A stretch of DNA of 64,000 bases, taken from NCBI RefSeq assembly GCF_006716265.1, contig NZ_VFOS01000001.1, positions 930,001 to 994,000 on the forward strand, read 5' to 3'. A program made the position numbers and the translations under genes. Below the pieces are notes generated by a model, which was not told the origin of the DNA, ran no database searches, and saw only the letters and a program-made list of their open reading frames with translations. This DNA is from Rarobacter faecitabidus (lineage in GTDB: Bacteria > Actinomycetota > Actinomycetes > Actinomycetales > Cellulomonadaceae). Shown here piece by piece: positions 40,995 through 49,756 of the stretch (positions are counted from its first letter, which is position 1; each line of letters opens with the position of its first letter).

Positions 40995-43457
40995 GTGAAC
41001 AGACCACTGGACCTCCCCCCCGTGACCGTCGAGACCTTCAGTTCCGACTTCATTGCTCGGCTGCGGCATTCCCGCGGAGTCGATCTCGAGACCGCCAGCC
41101 AGAATGACCTTTACAGCGCTCTGGCCTGGACAGTTCGCAAGAACCTCATCGACCGCTGGCTCGAGACCAAGAAGACGCAGGCCGCGCAGAAGGCCAAGGT
41201 CGTGGCCTACCTGTCCGCCGAGTACCTGCTAGGTGCGCAACTGAACAACATGCTGCTCGCCTCGGGCCTTGAGCAGACGGCGCGTGATGCGATGGCGTCG
41301 CTGGGTCTCGATTTCGACAAGCTCGCGAGCGTCGAGGTCGAGCCAGGACTGGGCAACGGTGGCCTTGGCCGATTGGCCGCCTGCTTCGTGGACTCCCTGG
41401 CGACGCTGGACATTCCAGCTATCGGCTACGGGATCCGCTATCAGCACGGCATCTTCCGCCAGACCTTCGTCGATGGCCGCCAGGCGGAGCAGCCCGACAA
41501 CTGGCTCGAACTGGGATCCCCATGGGAGCTCCCGCACCCGGAGGCCTCCGTCACCGTCCGCTTCGGCGGTTCCGTGGCCCACGCGACGAGCGCGACGGGT
41601 GAGGACGTGGCCACCTGGACGCCCTCGTGGGAAGTTGAGGCGGTTCCCTATAACTACCTCGTTCCCGGCTACGGCACGGCCAATGTGAACTCACTGCGAC
41701 TCTGGAGCGCTCGTGCCACGCAGTCATTCGACCTGCAGATCTTCAACTCCGGCGACTACGAGGCGGCCGTGCGCGCGCAAACGTTCGCCGAGAACATCTC
41801 CCAAGTTCTTTACCCGGAGGATTCCACCCCGCAGGGCAAGGAGCTTCGTCTCCAGCAGCAGTACTTCTTCGTTGCCGCGTCGCTGCGCGACATGATCGAG
41901 CAGGTGGGGACTTCGCTCGACGCCCTGCGCACGCTGCCCGAGCGTGTCGTGTTCCAGCTCAACGACACGCACCCGGTGATCGCGATCCCCGAACTCATGC
42001 GGTTGCTGGTGGACGAGTATTCCGTTGCGTGGGACGAGGCGTGGGACATCACCCGCAGCGTGTTCAACTACACGTGCCACACTCTCCTTCCGGAAGCGCT
42101 GGAGGTCTGGCCCGTCGAATTGCTGGGACGCCTATTGCCGCGCCACATGGAGATCATCTTCCGCATCAACGACGACTTCATCGCGGAATTGCGTGAGCAG
42201 CGCCCGCACGACGAGCTACTGGTGCGCCGCATGTCGATCATCCAGGAGCAGCCACTGCGAGCCGTCCGGATGGCCCACCTCGCGACGATCGGCTCGACGA
42301 AGGTCAACGGCGTCGCCGCTCTGCACTCCGAACTGCTCAAGGACAAGGTCCTCGTGGACTTCTCGAACCTATGGCCGGGCAAGTTCACCAACGTCACCAA
42401 CGGTGTCACCCCGCGCCGGTTCGTAAAGCTCGCTAACCCCGGGCTCTCCTCCCTGATCGACGAGGCCATCGGCACCGGCTGGGTGAAGGACCTAAGCGAA
42501 CTGAGGCAGCTCGAACCGCTGGCGGAAGATGCCGAGTTCCGGGCGCGATTCCGCGACGTGAAGTACGCAAACAAGGTGCGCTTCGCCAAGGTCCTGCAGG
42601 AACGCGATGGCATTGAGGTCTCCCCCGACGCCATTTTCGATGTGATGGTCAAGCGGCTACACGAGTACAAGCGGCAGATGCTCAAGCTCCTGCACGTGGT
42701 CAGCCTCTATGACCGAGTGCTGAAGGGCGACTTCGACCCGACGACGCTGACCAAGAGGGTCGTGCTGTTCGGCGCCAAGGCCGCTCCCGGCTACTTGATG
42801 GCCAAGGAGATCATCGCCCTCATCAACGCGGTGGGCAAGACGATCAATTCTGATCCGCGACTCGACGGGCGTCTGCGTATCGCCTTCCCGGCGAACTACA
42901 ACGTGACGCTCGCCGAGAAGCTCATTCCGGCAGCCGATGTGTCTGAGCAGATCTCGCTGGCAGGCAAGGAGGCGTCGGGAACCGGCAACATGAAGTTCGC
43001 CTTGAACGGCGCGCTGACGATCGGCACGCTCGACGGCGCCAACGTCGAGATTCGCGAGTTGGTGGGCGAGGACAACTTCTTCCTGTTCGGCCTCACCGAA
43101 CCGGAGGTCGAACAACTACAGTCCGCCGGCTACCAGAGCGCCAAGTACTACGAGTCGAACCCCGCCCTGCGCGGCGCCATCGACTTGATAGCGTCCGGCG
43201 CGTTCTCGAACGGAGATCGCAGTGCGTTCGAGCGAGTGGTGTCGGACCTGCTCTGGCATGACCGCTTCCTGGTGCTGGCCGACTTCGAGTCTTACATCGA
43301 GGCGCAGAGCACGCTTGAGTCCGCGTATGCGGACCAGGACGCGTGGTCGCGCGCGGCCGTCCTGAACGTCGCGCGCTCCGGCTTCTTCTCCTCCGACCGT
43401 TCTATCCGCGACTACCTCGACAGGATCTGGCACGCGCCAGCGGTCCCCCTGCGCTGA
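40995..43457 (+). CDS. glgP: Glycogen/starch phosphorylase
   Basis: The 820-residue enzyme releases glucose 1-phosphate from alpha-1,4-glucans. It has the glycogen phosphorylase blocks EPGLGNGGLGRLAACFVDSL, NVTNGVTPRRF and MVKRLHEYKRQ, and the pyridoxal-phosphate site EASGTGNMKFALNGALTIG, in which the lysine binds the cofactor. Length equals that of the canonical GlgP/MalP family. The GTG at 40995 is chosen because the family N-terminus (LPPVTVETFSSDF) begins close to it and a -10 box is at leaderless distance. It is a single-gene transcript closed by a terminator. The GH15-like gene at 52447 may act on related glucans. Confidence 0.95.
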   Translation: MNRPLDLPPVTVETFSSDFIARLRHSRGVDLETASQNDLYSALAWTVRKNLIDRWLETKKTQAAQKAKVVAYLSAEYLLGAQLNNMLLASGLEQTARDAMASLGLDFDKLASVEVEPGLGNGGLGRLAACFVDSLATLDIPAIGYGIRYQHGIFRQTFVDGRQAEQPDNWLELGSPWELPHPEASVTVRFGGSVAHATSATGEDVATWTPSWEVEAVPYNYLVPGYGTANVNSLRLWSARATQSFDLQIFNSGDYEAAVRAQTFAENISQVLYPEDSTPQGKELRLQQQYFFVAASLRDMIEQVGTSLDALRTLPERVVFQLNDTHPVIAIPELMRLLVDEYSVAWDEAWDITRSVFNYTCHTLLPEALEVWPVELLGRLLPRHMEIIFRINDDFIAELREQRPHDELLVRRMSIIQEQPLRAVRMAHLATIGSTKVNGVAALHSELLKDKVLVDFSNLWPGKFTNVTNGVTPRRFVKLANPGLSSLIDEAIGTGWVKDLSELRQLEPLAEDAEFRARFRDVKYANKVRFAKVLQERDGIEVSPDAIFDVMVKRLHEYKRQMLKLLHVVSLYDRVLKGDFDPTTLTKRVVLFGAKAAPGYLMAKEIIALINAVGKTINSDPRLDGRLRIAFPANYNVTLAEKLIPAADVSEQISLAGKEASGTGNMKFALNGALTIGTLDGANVEIRELVGEDNFFLFGLTEPEVEQLQSAGYQSAKYYESNPALRGAIDLIASGAFSNGDRSAFERVVSDLLWHDRFLVLADFESYIEAQSTLESAYADQDAWSRAAVLNVARSGFFSSDRSIRDYLDRIWHAPAVPLR

Positions 43458-43485
43458 GAGGCACTGCGCTCGGTCGCTCGCGGCT

Positions 43486-43526
43486 CGGGGCTGGCATTCG
43501 GCAACACCCGCCGAATGCCAGCCCCG
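43486..43526. terminator. Hairpin terminator after glgP
   Basis: A perfect 17-bp stem (43486-43502 with 43510-43526) has a 7-nt loop. It lies between glgP and the convergent YciO-like gene. Confidence 0.88.
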
Positions 43527-43589
43527 GCGCATATATTTGCACGTCAGTCGGTCGCCGGGTTCGCCGTCGCCGGGTTCACCGCAGCGGCG

Positions 43590-44210
43590 TCAGTTGAAGC
43601 GTTCGGGGTCTCCCGACCCCACTCGGACGACCTCGGGCGATCCCGAGGTCCAGTCGACCACGGTCGTCGGTTCGGTGCCGCATTCGCCAGAATCGAGCAC
43701 GATGTCAACGGCGTGGTCGAGTTCCTCCTTGACGGTCCAGCCGTCCGTGAGGACGTCAGTATGGCCCGGCAGTATCAGGGTCGAGGACAGGATCGGCTCC
43801 CCCATCTCCTCGAGAAGCGCCTGGACCAGCGCAGTGTCCGGGATACGAACGCCGACAGTCTTCTTTTTAGGGTGTGCCATCCTGCGCGGCACCTCGCTCG
43901 TTGCGCGCAGGATGAAGGTGTAGGGCCCGGGCGTCGCCGACTTGATGGCGCGGAACTCCGCGTTGTCGAGATAGACGAACTGCCCCAGTTGCGCGAAGTT
44001 CCGGCATACGAGCGTGAAGTGGTGCCTGTCATCAAGTTTCCGGATGGCCCGAATGCGATCCAGCGCGGCGGGGTTGTCGAGCGCTGCCCCAAGTGCGTAG
44101 CCCGAATCCGTGGGATACGCCACGAGGCCGCCCGCCCGAAGGCTCTCGGCGACCTTCTGCATCGTGCGCGCTTGCGGATTCACGGGATGAACGTCCAAAT
44201 AGAGTGCCAT
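43590..44210 (-). CDS. Sua5/YciO/YrdC family protein, YciO-type
   Basis: The 206-residue protein contains the YrdC-fold core: GGLVAYPTDSGYALGAAL for ATP/threonine binding, then IRAIRKLDDRHHFTLVCRNF. The basic loop AHPKKKTVGVRIPD fits the family. YrdC and Sua5 make threonylcarbamoyl-AMP for tRNA t6A37. The YciO branch, which this resembles (KKKTVGVRIPDTAL, C-terminal SGSPEVVR), is a close relative of less certain role. It is transcribed alone and starts with ATG. Confidence 0.85.
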   Translation of the reverse strand: MALYLDVHPVNPQARTMQKVAESLRAGGLVAYPTDSGYALGAALDNPAALDRIRAIRKLDDRHHFTLVCRNFAQLGQFVYLDNAEFRAIKSATPGPYTFILRATSEVPRRMAHPKKKTVGVRIPDTALVQALLEEMGEPILSSTLILPGHTDVLTDGWTVKEELDHAVDIVLDSGECGTEPTTVVDWTSGSPEVVRVGSGDPERFN

Positions 44211-44363
44211 GGCTCCACGTTAGCCCGCTTGAGCGCCGCCCGCCCAGCGCGCGGTACGACGTTGTTCAGTGCCCATCGACCGCATATTCAGCAGACTCCC
44301 ACAGTGCGCTATGGGCGATGCTTTGCCTGGAAAGGTGGTGGGTCCTGTGCGAGAATCGACGCG

Positions 44364-46088
44364 ATGCTTAGGACATACGAAACGCTAGAAAACACTTCCG
44401 ACCTGCCGCGCCGCCGTGGCCTCCGTCTCGCCTCGTTCGCGTTGACCGCAGTACTTGCCACTGCGGGGGCGGCATCGCTGGCCGTGACGCCGATTGCAGT
44501 CGCTCCGGTTGCCCACGCAACGGCCATCAAGCCGGTGGCGAAGGCCTCGGAGTTCGATCCCGGCAATATCGTCTCGAACGCCGTGTTCTTCGACGGCGCA
44601 GCGCTCTCGGCCGCTCAGGTTCAGGCGTTTCTCAAGGCCCGAGTGCCGAAGTGCAACAAGTCTGCCTCGGGGCCCACGTGCCTGCGCGACTACAAGCAGT
44701 CGACCCCCAGCATCGCGGCCGACGCCTACTGCAAGAAGTATGCAGGTTCCTCGAACGAGTCTGCGGCGCGCATCATCTACAAGGTCGGCAAGGCGTGCGG
44801 CGTTTCCCAGAAAGCACTGCTCGTGCTGCTGGAGAAGGAACAGTCGCTGGTCACATCCGGATCGACCACGCTCAACATGCCGACCGATTACAAGTACCTG
44901 CACGCCACCGGATTCGCGTGCCCGGACACCGCGCCATGCGATCCGAAGTACTCGGGAATCTTCTATCAGCTTTACTACGGTGCACGTCAATACCAGCGCT
45001 ACGCCAAGGACCCGTTCTTCTCCTGGCGCTCGATCGGCAAGAACAACATTGGCTACAACCCCAAGGCATCCTGCGGAAGCGCGACCGTGAACGTGCAAAA
45101 CCAGGCCACCCTGGGTTTGTACTACTACACCCCCTATGTCCCCAATGCCGCCGCCCTCGAGCACATGTACTCCACTGGCGATAGTTGCTCGTCCTACGGC
45201 AACCGCAACTTCTTCCGCATCTTTAACGACTGGTTCGGATCGACCCAGCGCCCGGTGCGGGGAGCAATCCAGAAGGTATGGATTGCTAACAGTTCCCACG
45301 CGGGTAAGTACGGGCGACCCAGCACCGTTCCCAAGTGCAATGCCACGGGCACATACTGCGTTCAGCGTTTCGCCGGTGGCTACCTCGCCTCGCGATCTGC
45401 CACCGGATTCGCTCTCGCAAACACCGCCTTCGTGACGAAGTGGGTGGCCACCGGTAGCACGGCGGGGACCCTGGGCTGGCCGTATTCGAAGGCCGCCTGC
45501 AACTCCAAGGGCTGCCGTCAGCGGTTCACCGGTGGCGAACTGGCCGCTAAGCCGGGCAAAGCACTGCGCATCGTCCCGGCCAAGATCGCGACTGCGTGGC
45601 GGGCGAAGAAGCATGTTAATGGCGCGCTCGGGGCTCCGATCAAGAACGCGGTCGTCAAGTCGACCCACACTCGTCAGCGCTTCGCGGGCGGATTCATCGT
45701 GATCCAGAAGAACGGCAAGGCGCGCCTCGTCCTCCAATCACTCGCAACCGCGTGGGCAAAGGCTTCGGTTCGTAGCGCGGTCGGGTTGCCGACTGGGAAC
45801 CGCTCCTGCTCCGGCGCCACGACCGGCAAGGGCAAGAAGGCGAAGAAGATAACCGTCTGCAAGCAGAAGTTCGCCAAGGGCTGGCTTGTCGCGCAGAGCA
45901 CCGGCAAGACCCGCTACGTCAACGGCGCGATGGCCAGTGCGTGGCGCAAGTACGCCAAGAAGGCCGGCTACCCCGTCGGCAACACCAAGAGCGTGAGGAA
46001 GCACGGAAAGACGAAGTTCACGCAGACTTTCGCCAAGGCGAAGATCACGGTGGACTACAACGGCAAGGTAATCGTCAAGAAGCGCTGA
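44364..46088 (+). CDS. Exported protein with lysozyme-like region and LGFP repeats
   Basis: The 574-residue protein has a signal peptide (basic RRRG, hydrophobic core LRLASFALTAVLATAGAASL, likely cleavage after AHA near residue 52). An N-terminal domain follows (about 65-285) with paired cysteines, an ALLVLLEKEQSLV helix recalling lytic transglycosylases and many tyrosines (ATLGLYYYTPYVPN). The C-terminal half has five LGFP-like repeats with the pattern GxLGxPxn...QRFxGGxi, the last two more Lys-rich. LGFP repeats are thought to bind cell-wall components. Related Micrococcales genes are often labelled hemagglutinin. A wall-associated or secreted role is likely; the enzymatic activity is inference. 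Confidence 0.75.
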   Translation: MLRTYETLENTSDLPRRRGLRLASFALTAVLATAGAASLAVTPIAVAPVAHATAIKPVAKASEFDPGNIVSNAVFFDGAALSAAQVQAFLKARVPKCNKSASGPTCLRDYKQSTPSIAADAYCKKYAGSSNESAARIIYKVGKACGVSQKALLVLLEKEQSLVTSGSTTLNMPTDYKYLHATGFACPDTAPCDPKYSGIFYQLYYGARQYQRYAKDPFFSWRSIGKNNIGYNPKASCGSATVNVQNQATLGLYYYTPYVPNAAALEHMYSTGDSCSSYGNRNFFRIFNDWFGSTQRPVRGAIQKVWIANSSHAGKYGRPSTVPKCNATGTYCVQRFAGGYLASRSATGFALANTAFVTKWVATGSTAGTLGWPYSKAACNSKGCRQRFTGGELAAKPGKALRIVPAKIATAWRAKKHVNGALGAPIKNAVVKSTHTRQRFAGGFIVIQKNGKARLVLQSLATAWAKASVRSAVGLPTGNRSCSGATTGKGKKAKKITVCKQKFAKGWLVAQSTGKTRYVNGAMASAWRKYAKKAGYPVGNTKSVRKHGKTKFTQTFAKAKITVDYNGKVIVKKR

Positions 46089-46108
46089 CGGCAGGGCTAC
46101 CCGGCCAT

Positions 46109-46156
46109 CGCCCTCCCCCGCTCCCACGGCTGATGTGGGGTGTGCGAGCGAGGGCG
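46109..46156. terminator. Bulged hairpin between convergent genes
   Basis: CGCCCTC and GCTC pair with GAGC and GAGGGCG, with a 4-nt cytosine bulge on one side and an inner CCAC/GTGG pairing. It lies in the 77-bp gap between the LGFP gene and lnt, so it may end both transcripts. Confidence 0.45.
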
Positions 46157-46165
46157 GTCGGCGAC

Positions 46166-47974
46166 TCATTCACGCCCGCGGCGGCGCTCACGCAGGCGCA
46201 GGCCGATGAGGACGAGGGCTCCCGCGCCGGACACCAGCACCGACGACCACGCGAGAACCGGTCCTAGGCGGATCCCGAGCGTGGTTCCCTCCCGCAGTTG
46301 GATCTGCTGGATCATTGCCCCGGGCTGGAACGTGGACAGTTCGGCGAGCGTGGTGCCGTCGGCATCGATGATCGCGCTCGTGCCGACGGTCGATACGTTG
46401 ACGACGGTGCGCCCCGTTTCGATGGCTCGGAGCCTGGCTATCGCGAGTTGCTGCACTGACTCGTCGGTGGTGCCGAAATCGCCGTTGTTCGATTGCGCCA
46501 AGATGGCCTGACCGCCGTCGGCGACGATCGACCGCGCCACGTCGTCGTAGGCGATGTCGAAGCAGATCGCCGAACCGAAGCGGCCGCTACCGACCGGCAG
46601 CACGTTCGAGGCGGTGCCTGGAACGTAGTCGCGCCCGATCAGTCCGATGAGTCCTGGCACGATCCTGCTGTAAAAAGACCGGTGAGGTACGTACTCCCCG
46701 AATGGCACGGGATGCTTCTTGTCGTAAATGGCCGTAGCCGCGCTCCCCCCGGCAGGCCAAACCAGGGAACTGTTGAAGTACTCATCACCTCGCTTGGTGA
46801 TCGTTCCGAACACGAGCGGGGCCTCATTCCGGGCGGTCAGTTCGCTGATCACCTTGCGAGCTCCCAGGTCGCGAGTGGGGTCGAGATCCGACCCGTCCTC
46901 CGGCCACACGATGAGATCAACCTTGTTGCCGTCGACGAATCGTTCTGTCGCCGCCGCCTGCGAGGCGAGGAGGTCACCCGCCGCGCGCGGCGTGAAGTAC
47001 CCCGCAGGACCATCGCCTTGCACTGCGGCCACGGTCACGGAGCCGACGACCTTCTGGGGAAACGGGGCAATCAGCGCGGCCACGGCCACCACGACCGACC
47101 AGCCCAGCCCGAAGCGAAGGAGGCCTCGTCCGGAATTTGCCAGCGCGCCCACGAAGTTGCGCGTCGCTACGGCTCGCGCAGCGGCGACGGCGCATTGCAG
47201 GAGGACGCCGGCGAGGGCGGCCAACAGCATCGAGAGACCGCTGGCGCCGATCCAGGAGGCAGCCGCGGAGAACGGACCCTGCGAATGCGCGAATGCGAGC
47301 CGGCCCCACGAGAACCCGCCGTACGGCCACGCGGCGGTCACGGTCTCCCCCGCGACCCACCAAGCGGCCGCCAGCAGCGGAACCGCGAGCCAGGTCACCC
47401 ACCGTTGCGGGTTGCGCGCGAGGCGGCGGGCGCAACTGCCGAACCCCGCGAGGAAAAGCCCGAAGATCAGGGCCTGCGATGCGGAGAGTGCGAGCCAGGG
47501 AATGGCGCCGAGGTACAACGTCGCCCACTCGATGTGTACCAGGTAGAAGGCGAGCGTCCCCGCTGCTCCGATGACGTACCCGGGCCAGAAGCGCATGCCG
47601 TAGACGGATCCCAGCAGCATCGCCGTTCCGATGACGGCCCCCGGCCACCAGCCGACCGCGGGAAAGGCAAGGTCGAGGACGAACCCGCCCGCCACGCCGA
47701 GCGCGAGCCGGGCGGCCGCGACTCGGATCCGTCGCCATGTTTGGCGCGTCCGGTCGCCGTCGGCGAATGCCCACTCGTGGCGCTCACCGGGGCCAGCGAT
47801 CTCAGCGGGGATGGCTTTGCGATCGTTAGCGTCCGGCTGCGCGGTCGAGTCCGGGTGCGCAGCGATCTCCGACTGCGCCCCAGTACCCGGCTGCGCGGCA
47901 GTGTCCGGCTGCGAACCAGCGGCCAGGTGCGCGGCCGTGTCCGGGGCTCCCTGGACGAACTCAGTGTCGGTCAC
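46166..47974 (-). CDS. lnt: Apolipoprotein N-acyltransferase
   Basis: The 602-residue protein has a cytoplasmic N-terminus of about 75 residues, then 7-8 membrane spans. The nitrilase-fold domain follows (about 300-560), with the catalytic triad region: Glu in the WPEDGS neighbourhood, Lys in YDKKHPVPFGEYVP and Cys in SAICFDIAYDD. It adds the third acyl chain to lipoproteins. The N-terminus carries three 12-residue imperfect repeats (residues 13-48). In mycobacteria Lnt is fused to Ppm1; here the genes are 13 kb apart. A TACCGT hexamer lies 7 nt before the GTG, so the mRNA is probably leaderless. Confidence 0.9.
   Translation of the reverse strand: MTDTEFVQGAPDTAAHLAAGSQPDTAAQPGTGAQSEIAAHPDSTAQPDANDRKAIPAEIAGPGERHEWAFADGDRTRQTWRRIRVAAARLALGVAGGFVLDLAFPAVGWWPGAVIGTAMLLGSVYGMRFWPGYVIGAAGTLAFYLVHIEWATLYLGAIPWLALSASQALIFGLFLAGFGSCARRLARNPQRWVTWLAVPLLAAAWWVAGETVTAAWPYGGFSWGRLAFAHSQGPFSAAASWIGASGLSMLLAALAGVLLQCAVAAARAVATRNFVGALANSGRGLLRFGLGWSVVVAVAALIAPFPQKVVGSVTVAAVQGDGPAGYFTPRAAGDLLASQAAATERFVDGNKVDLIVWPEDGSDLDPTRDLGARKVISELTARNEAPLVFGTITKRGDEYFNSSLVWPAGGSAATAIYDKKHPVPFGEYVPHRSFYSRIVPGLIGLIGRDYVPGTASNVLPVGSGRFGSAICFDIAYDDVARSIVADGGQAILAQSNNGDFGTTDESVQQLAIARLRAIETGRTVVNVSTVGTSAIIDADGTTLAELSTFQPGAMIQQIQLREGTTLGIRLGPVLAWSSVLVSGAGALVLIGLRLRERRRGRE
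47831..47938 (-). repeat. Three 36-nt tandem repeats in the 5' end of lnt
   Basis: Codons 13-48 of lnt are three imperfect copies of 36 nt encoding TAAHLAAGSQPD, TAAQPGTGAQSE and IAAHPDSTAQPD. The reading frame is kept. The copies differ at many positions, so this is an old expansion in a disordered cytoplasmic tail. Confidence 0.7.
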
Positions 47975-48016
47975 GCGTCTAACGGTAGTGGCTTCACCTG
48001 GAGGAATTCGCTGGCG

Positions 48017-49576
48017 CTACAGGTCGATACCCAGAAAGAGGTGACCCAGGGTGGCGATGGTGAGGGGAATCAGCACAATCGTGAGAGCGCTCAGCGGAGC
48101 ACCGGCTCGGAACATCTGCGGCACCTTGACGTATCCGGAGGAGATGGCAATCGCGTTGGGCGGGGTCGCCGCTGGCATCATGAAGGTGCACGCGGCCGTC
48201 AGTGCCACCGGAACGGTAAACAGGAGCGGATCGGCGCCGATCGAGATGGCTACTCCGCCCATGATCGGCAGCAGGGTCGCCGCGGCGGCGGTATTGGACA
48301 TGAACTCGGTCAGTAGCAGGGTCAGCGCGCAGATGACCATGATTATGAGGAATCCCGGAAGGACCTGGGCACCGCTGGCGCGCTCCCCGATCCACTCCCC
48401 TAGGCCAGAAGATGTGATCCGGGCGGCCAGGGCGAGGCCGCCGCCGAAGAGCAGCAGAATGCCCCACGGCAGGTCCTTGGTGTCGGACCATTGGAGCAGG
48501 CGCACGCCGCGTTCCTCGCCCGATGGCGTGAGGAACAGCGCGAACAGCGCGAGCACGGCGATGACCTCGTCAGTCAGCGGCGATGATCGCCACACGAGCG
48601 GCAACACCACCCAGCACAGCGCGGTGAGCGCGAAAATGACGATCACCCTGACCTCGGCGCGCGTGATCGGTCCGAGCCGATCCAGTTCGTCGCGGATCAG
48701 CGACTTCTCTCCCGGAATGGGCTCGTTGGAGGTGCGGAATATGATGCGCGTCAGCACCAGCCACGTGACGGCGAGAAACACGATGGACAGTGGTACTCCG
48801 ACGGCCATCCACTGAGCGAAGCCGATGTGGATTCCGCGGGTCGCAGACAGGTAGCCGACCAGCAGCGCGTTCGGCGGGCTGGCGATGATCGTGCCGAACG
48901 AGCCGATCGTCGCCGCATAGGCGATGCCGAGCATGAGGGAAGCCGATAGCTTCCGATCGGTGCGGCCCCGTCGCGCGCTGAGGGTCGCGAGGACGGAAGA
49001 GCCGATCGGTAGCATCATCACCGCGGTCGCTGTGTTGGACACCCACATGGAGATCAGCGCGGTGGCTATCATGAAGCCCAAGACGAGCCGCGACGGACGG
49101 GTGCCGGAGAACCGCAATACGGTCAGCGCGATCCGCCGGTGTAGTTGCCAGCGTTGCATGGCGATGGCGAGTACGAAGCCGCCGAGGAACAGGAACACGA
49201 CGGGGTTGGCGTACGGCGCAGCCACTGCGGTCGACTCCAGGCCACCCAGTGCGGTGAAGATCACGATGGGCAGGAGCGCTGTGACGGCCAACGGGACCGC
49301 CTCGAACATCCACCACAGGCCCATCCAGACAACGACGGCCGCGGTGAGCGCCGCGGCGTTGACTCCGGCGCCAGGAGCGTCGGGTATGGCGAAGTCGGCA
49401 ACGGCGGGTTGGATCTGCGGCATCGCAACGAACACCGCGATCGCGGCGACGGGGCCGACGATCAGTCCCAGACGCTGCCTGCCGATGCGACGGCCCCGGC
49501 GCAGCACCCGCCCCACCAGTTTTCGGCTCGCCGCCGAGGGCGATTTGAAGATGACGAGCGAGCGGTCGGGTTGCAT
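48017..49576 (-). CDS. DASS/SLC13-family anion (dicarboxylate or sulfate) transporter
   Basis: The 519-residue protein has about 11-12 membrane spans and two SNT signatures: SNTATAVMMLPIGSSVLA in the first half and SNTAAAATLLPIMGG in the second. These are typical of the DASS/SLC13 transporters that carry sodium and substrate at the two SNT sites. The substrate may be a dicarboxylate, citrate, sulfate or phosphate; I cannot decide from sequence. The ATG at 49576 is preceded by AGGGG; the frame is open further upstream, but without family features. It lies downstream of polA in the same direction with 180 bp between. Confidence 0.87.
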   Translation of the reverse strand: MQPDRSLVIFKSPSAASRKLVGRVLRRGRRIGRQRLGLIVGPVAAIAVFVAMPQIQPAVADFAIPDAPGAGVNAAALTAAVVVWMGLWWMFEAVPLAVTALLPIVIFTALGGLESTAVAAPYANPVVFLFLGGFVLAIAMQRWQLHRRIALTVLRFSGTRPSRLVLGFMIATALISMWVSNTATAVMMLPIGSSVLATLSARRGRTDRKLSASLMLGIAYAATIGSFGTIIASPPNALLVGYLSATRGIHIGFAQWMAVGVPLSIVFLAVTWLVLTRIIFRTSNEPIPGEKSLIRDELDRLGPITRAEVRVIVIFALTALCWVVLPLVWRSSPLTDEVIAVLALFALFLTPSGEERGVRLLQWSDTKDLPWGILLLFGGGLALAARITSSGLGEWIGERASGAQVLPGFLIIMVICALTLLLTEFMSNTAAAATLLPIMGGVAISIGADPLLFTVPVALTAACTFMMPAATPPNAIAISSGYVKVPQMFRAGAPLSALTIVLIPLTIATLGHLFLGIDL

Positions 49577-49756
49577 GAGCGGCCCCTGGGGTCGTTTGCG
49601 ATGTCCTGCTCCGACGATATCGTCACAATACGACCGGCGGGCAGGACCCTTGGCCGGCAATCGCCGTTTCCGGTAGCCGCTAGCGGCTCGGGGACATCAA
49701 CGCAACCCTCGCGGATCGGGTCATGCGCGGCGCATGCGCACCAGTGAGCCGCGCCG

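Noticed and set aside
49675-49688. AGCCGCTAGCGGCT palindrome between polA and the anion transporter
   Set aside because: It has no loop and sits in a GC-rich stretch, so it is probably chance.
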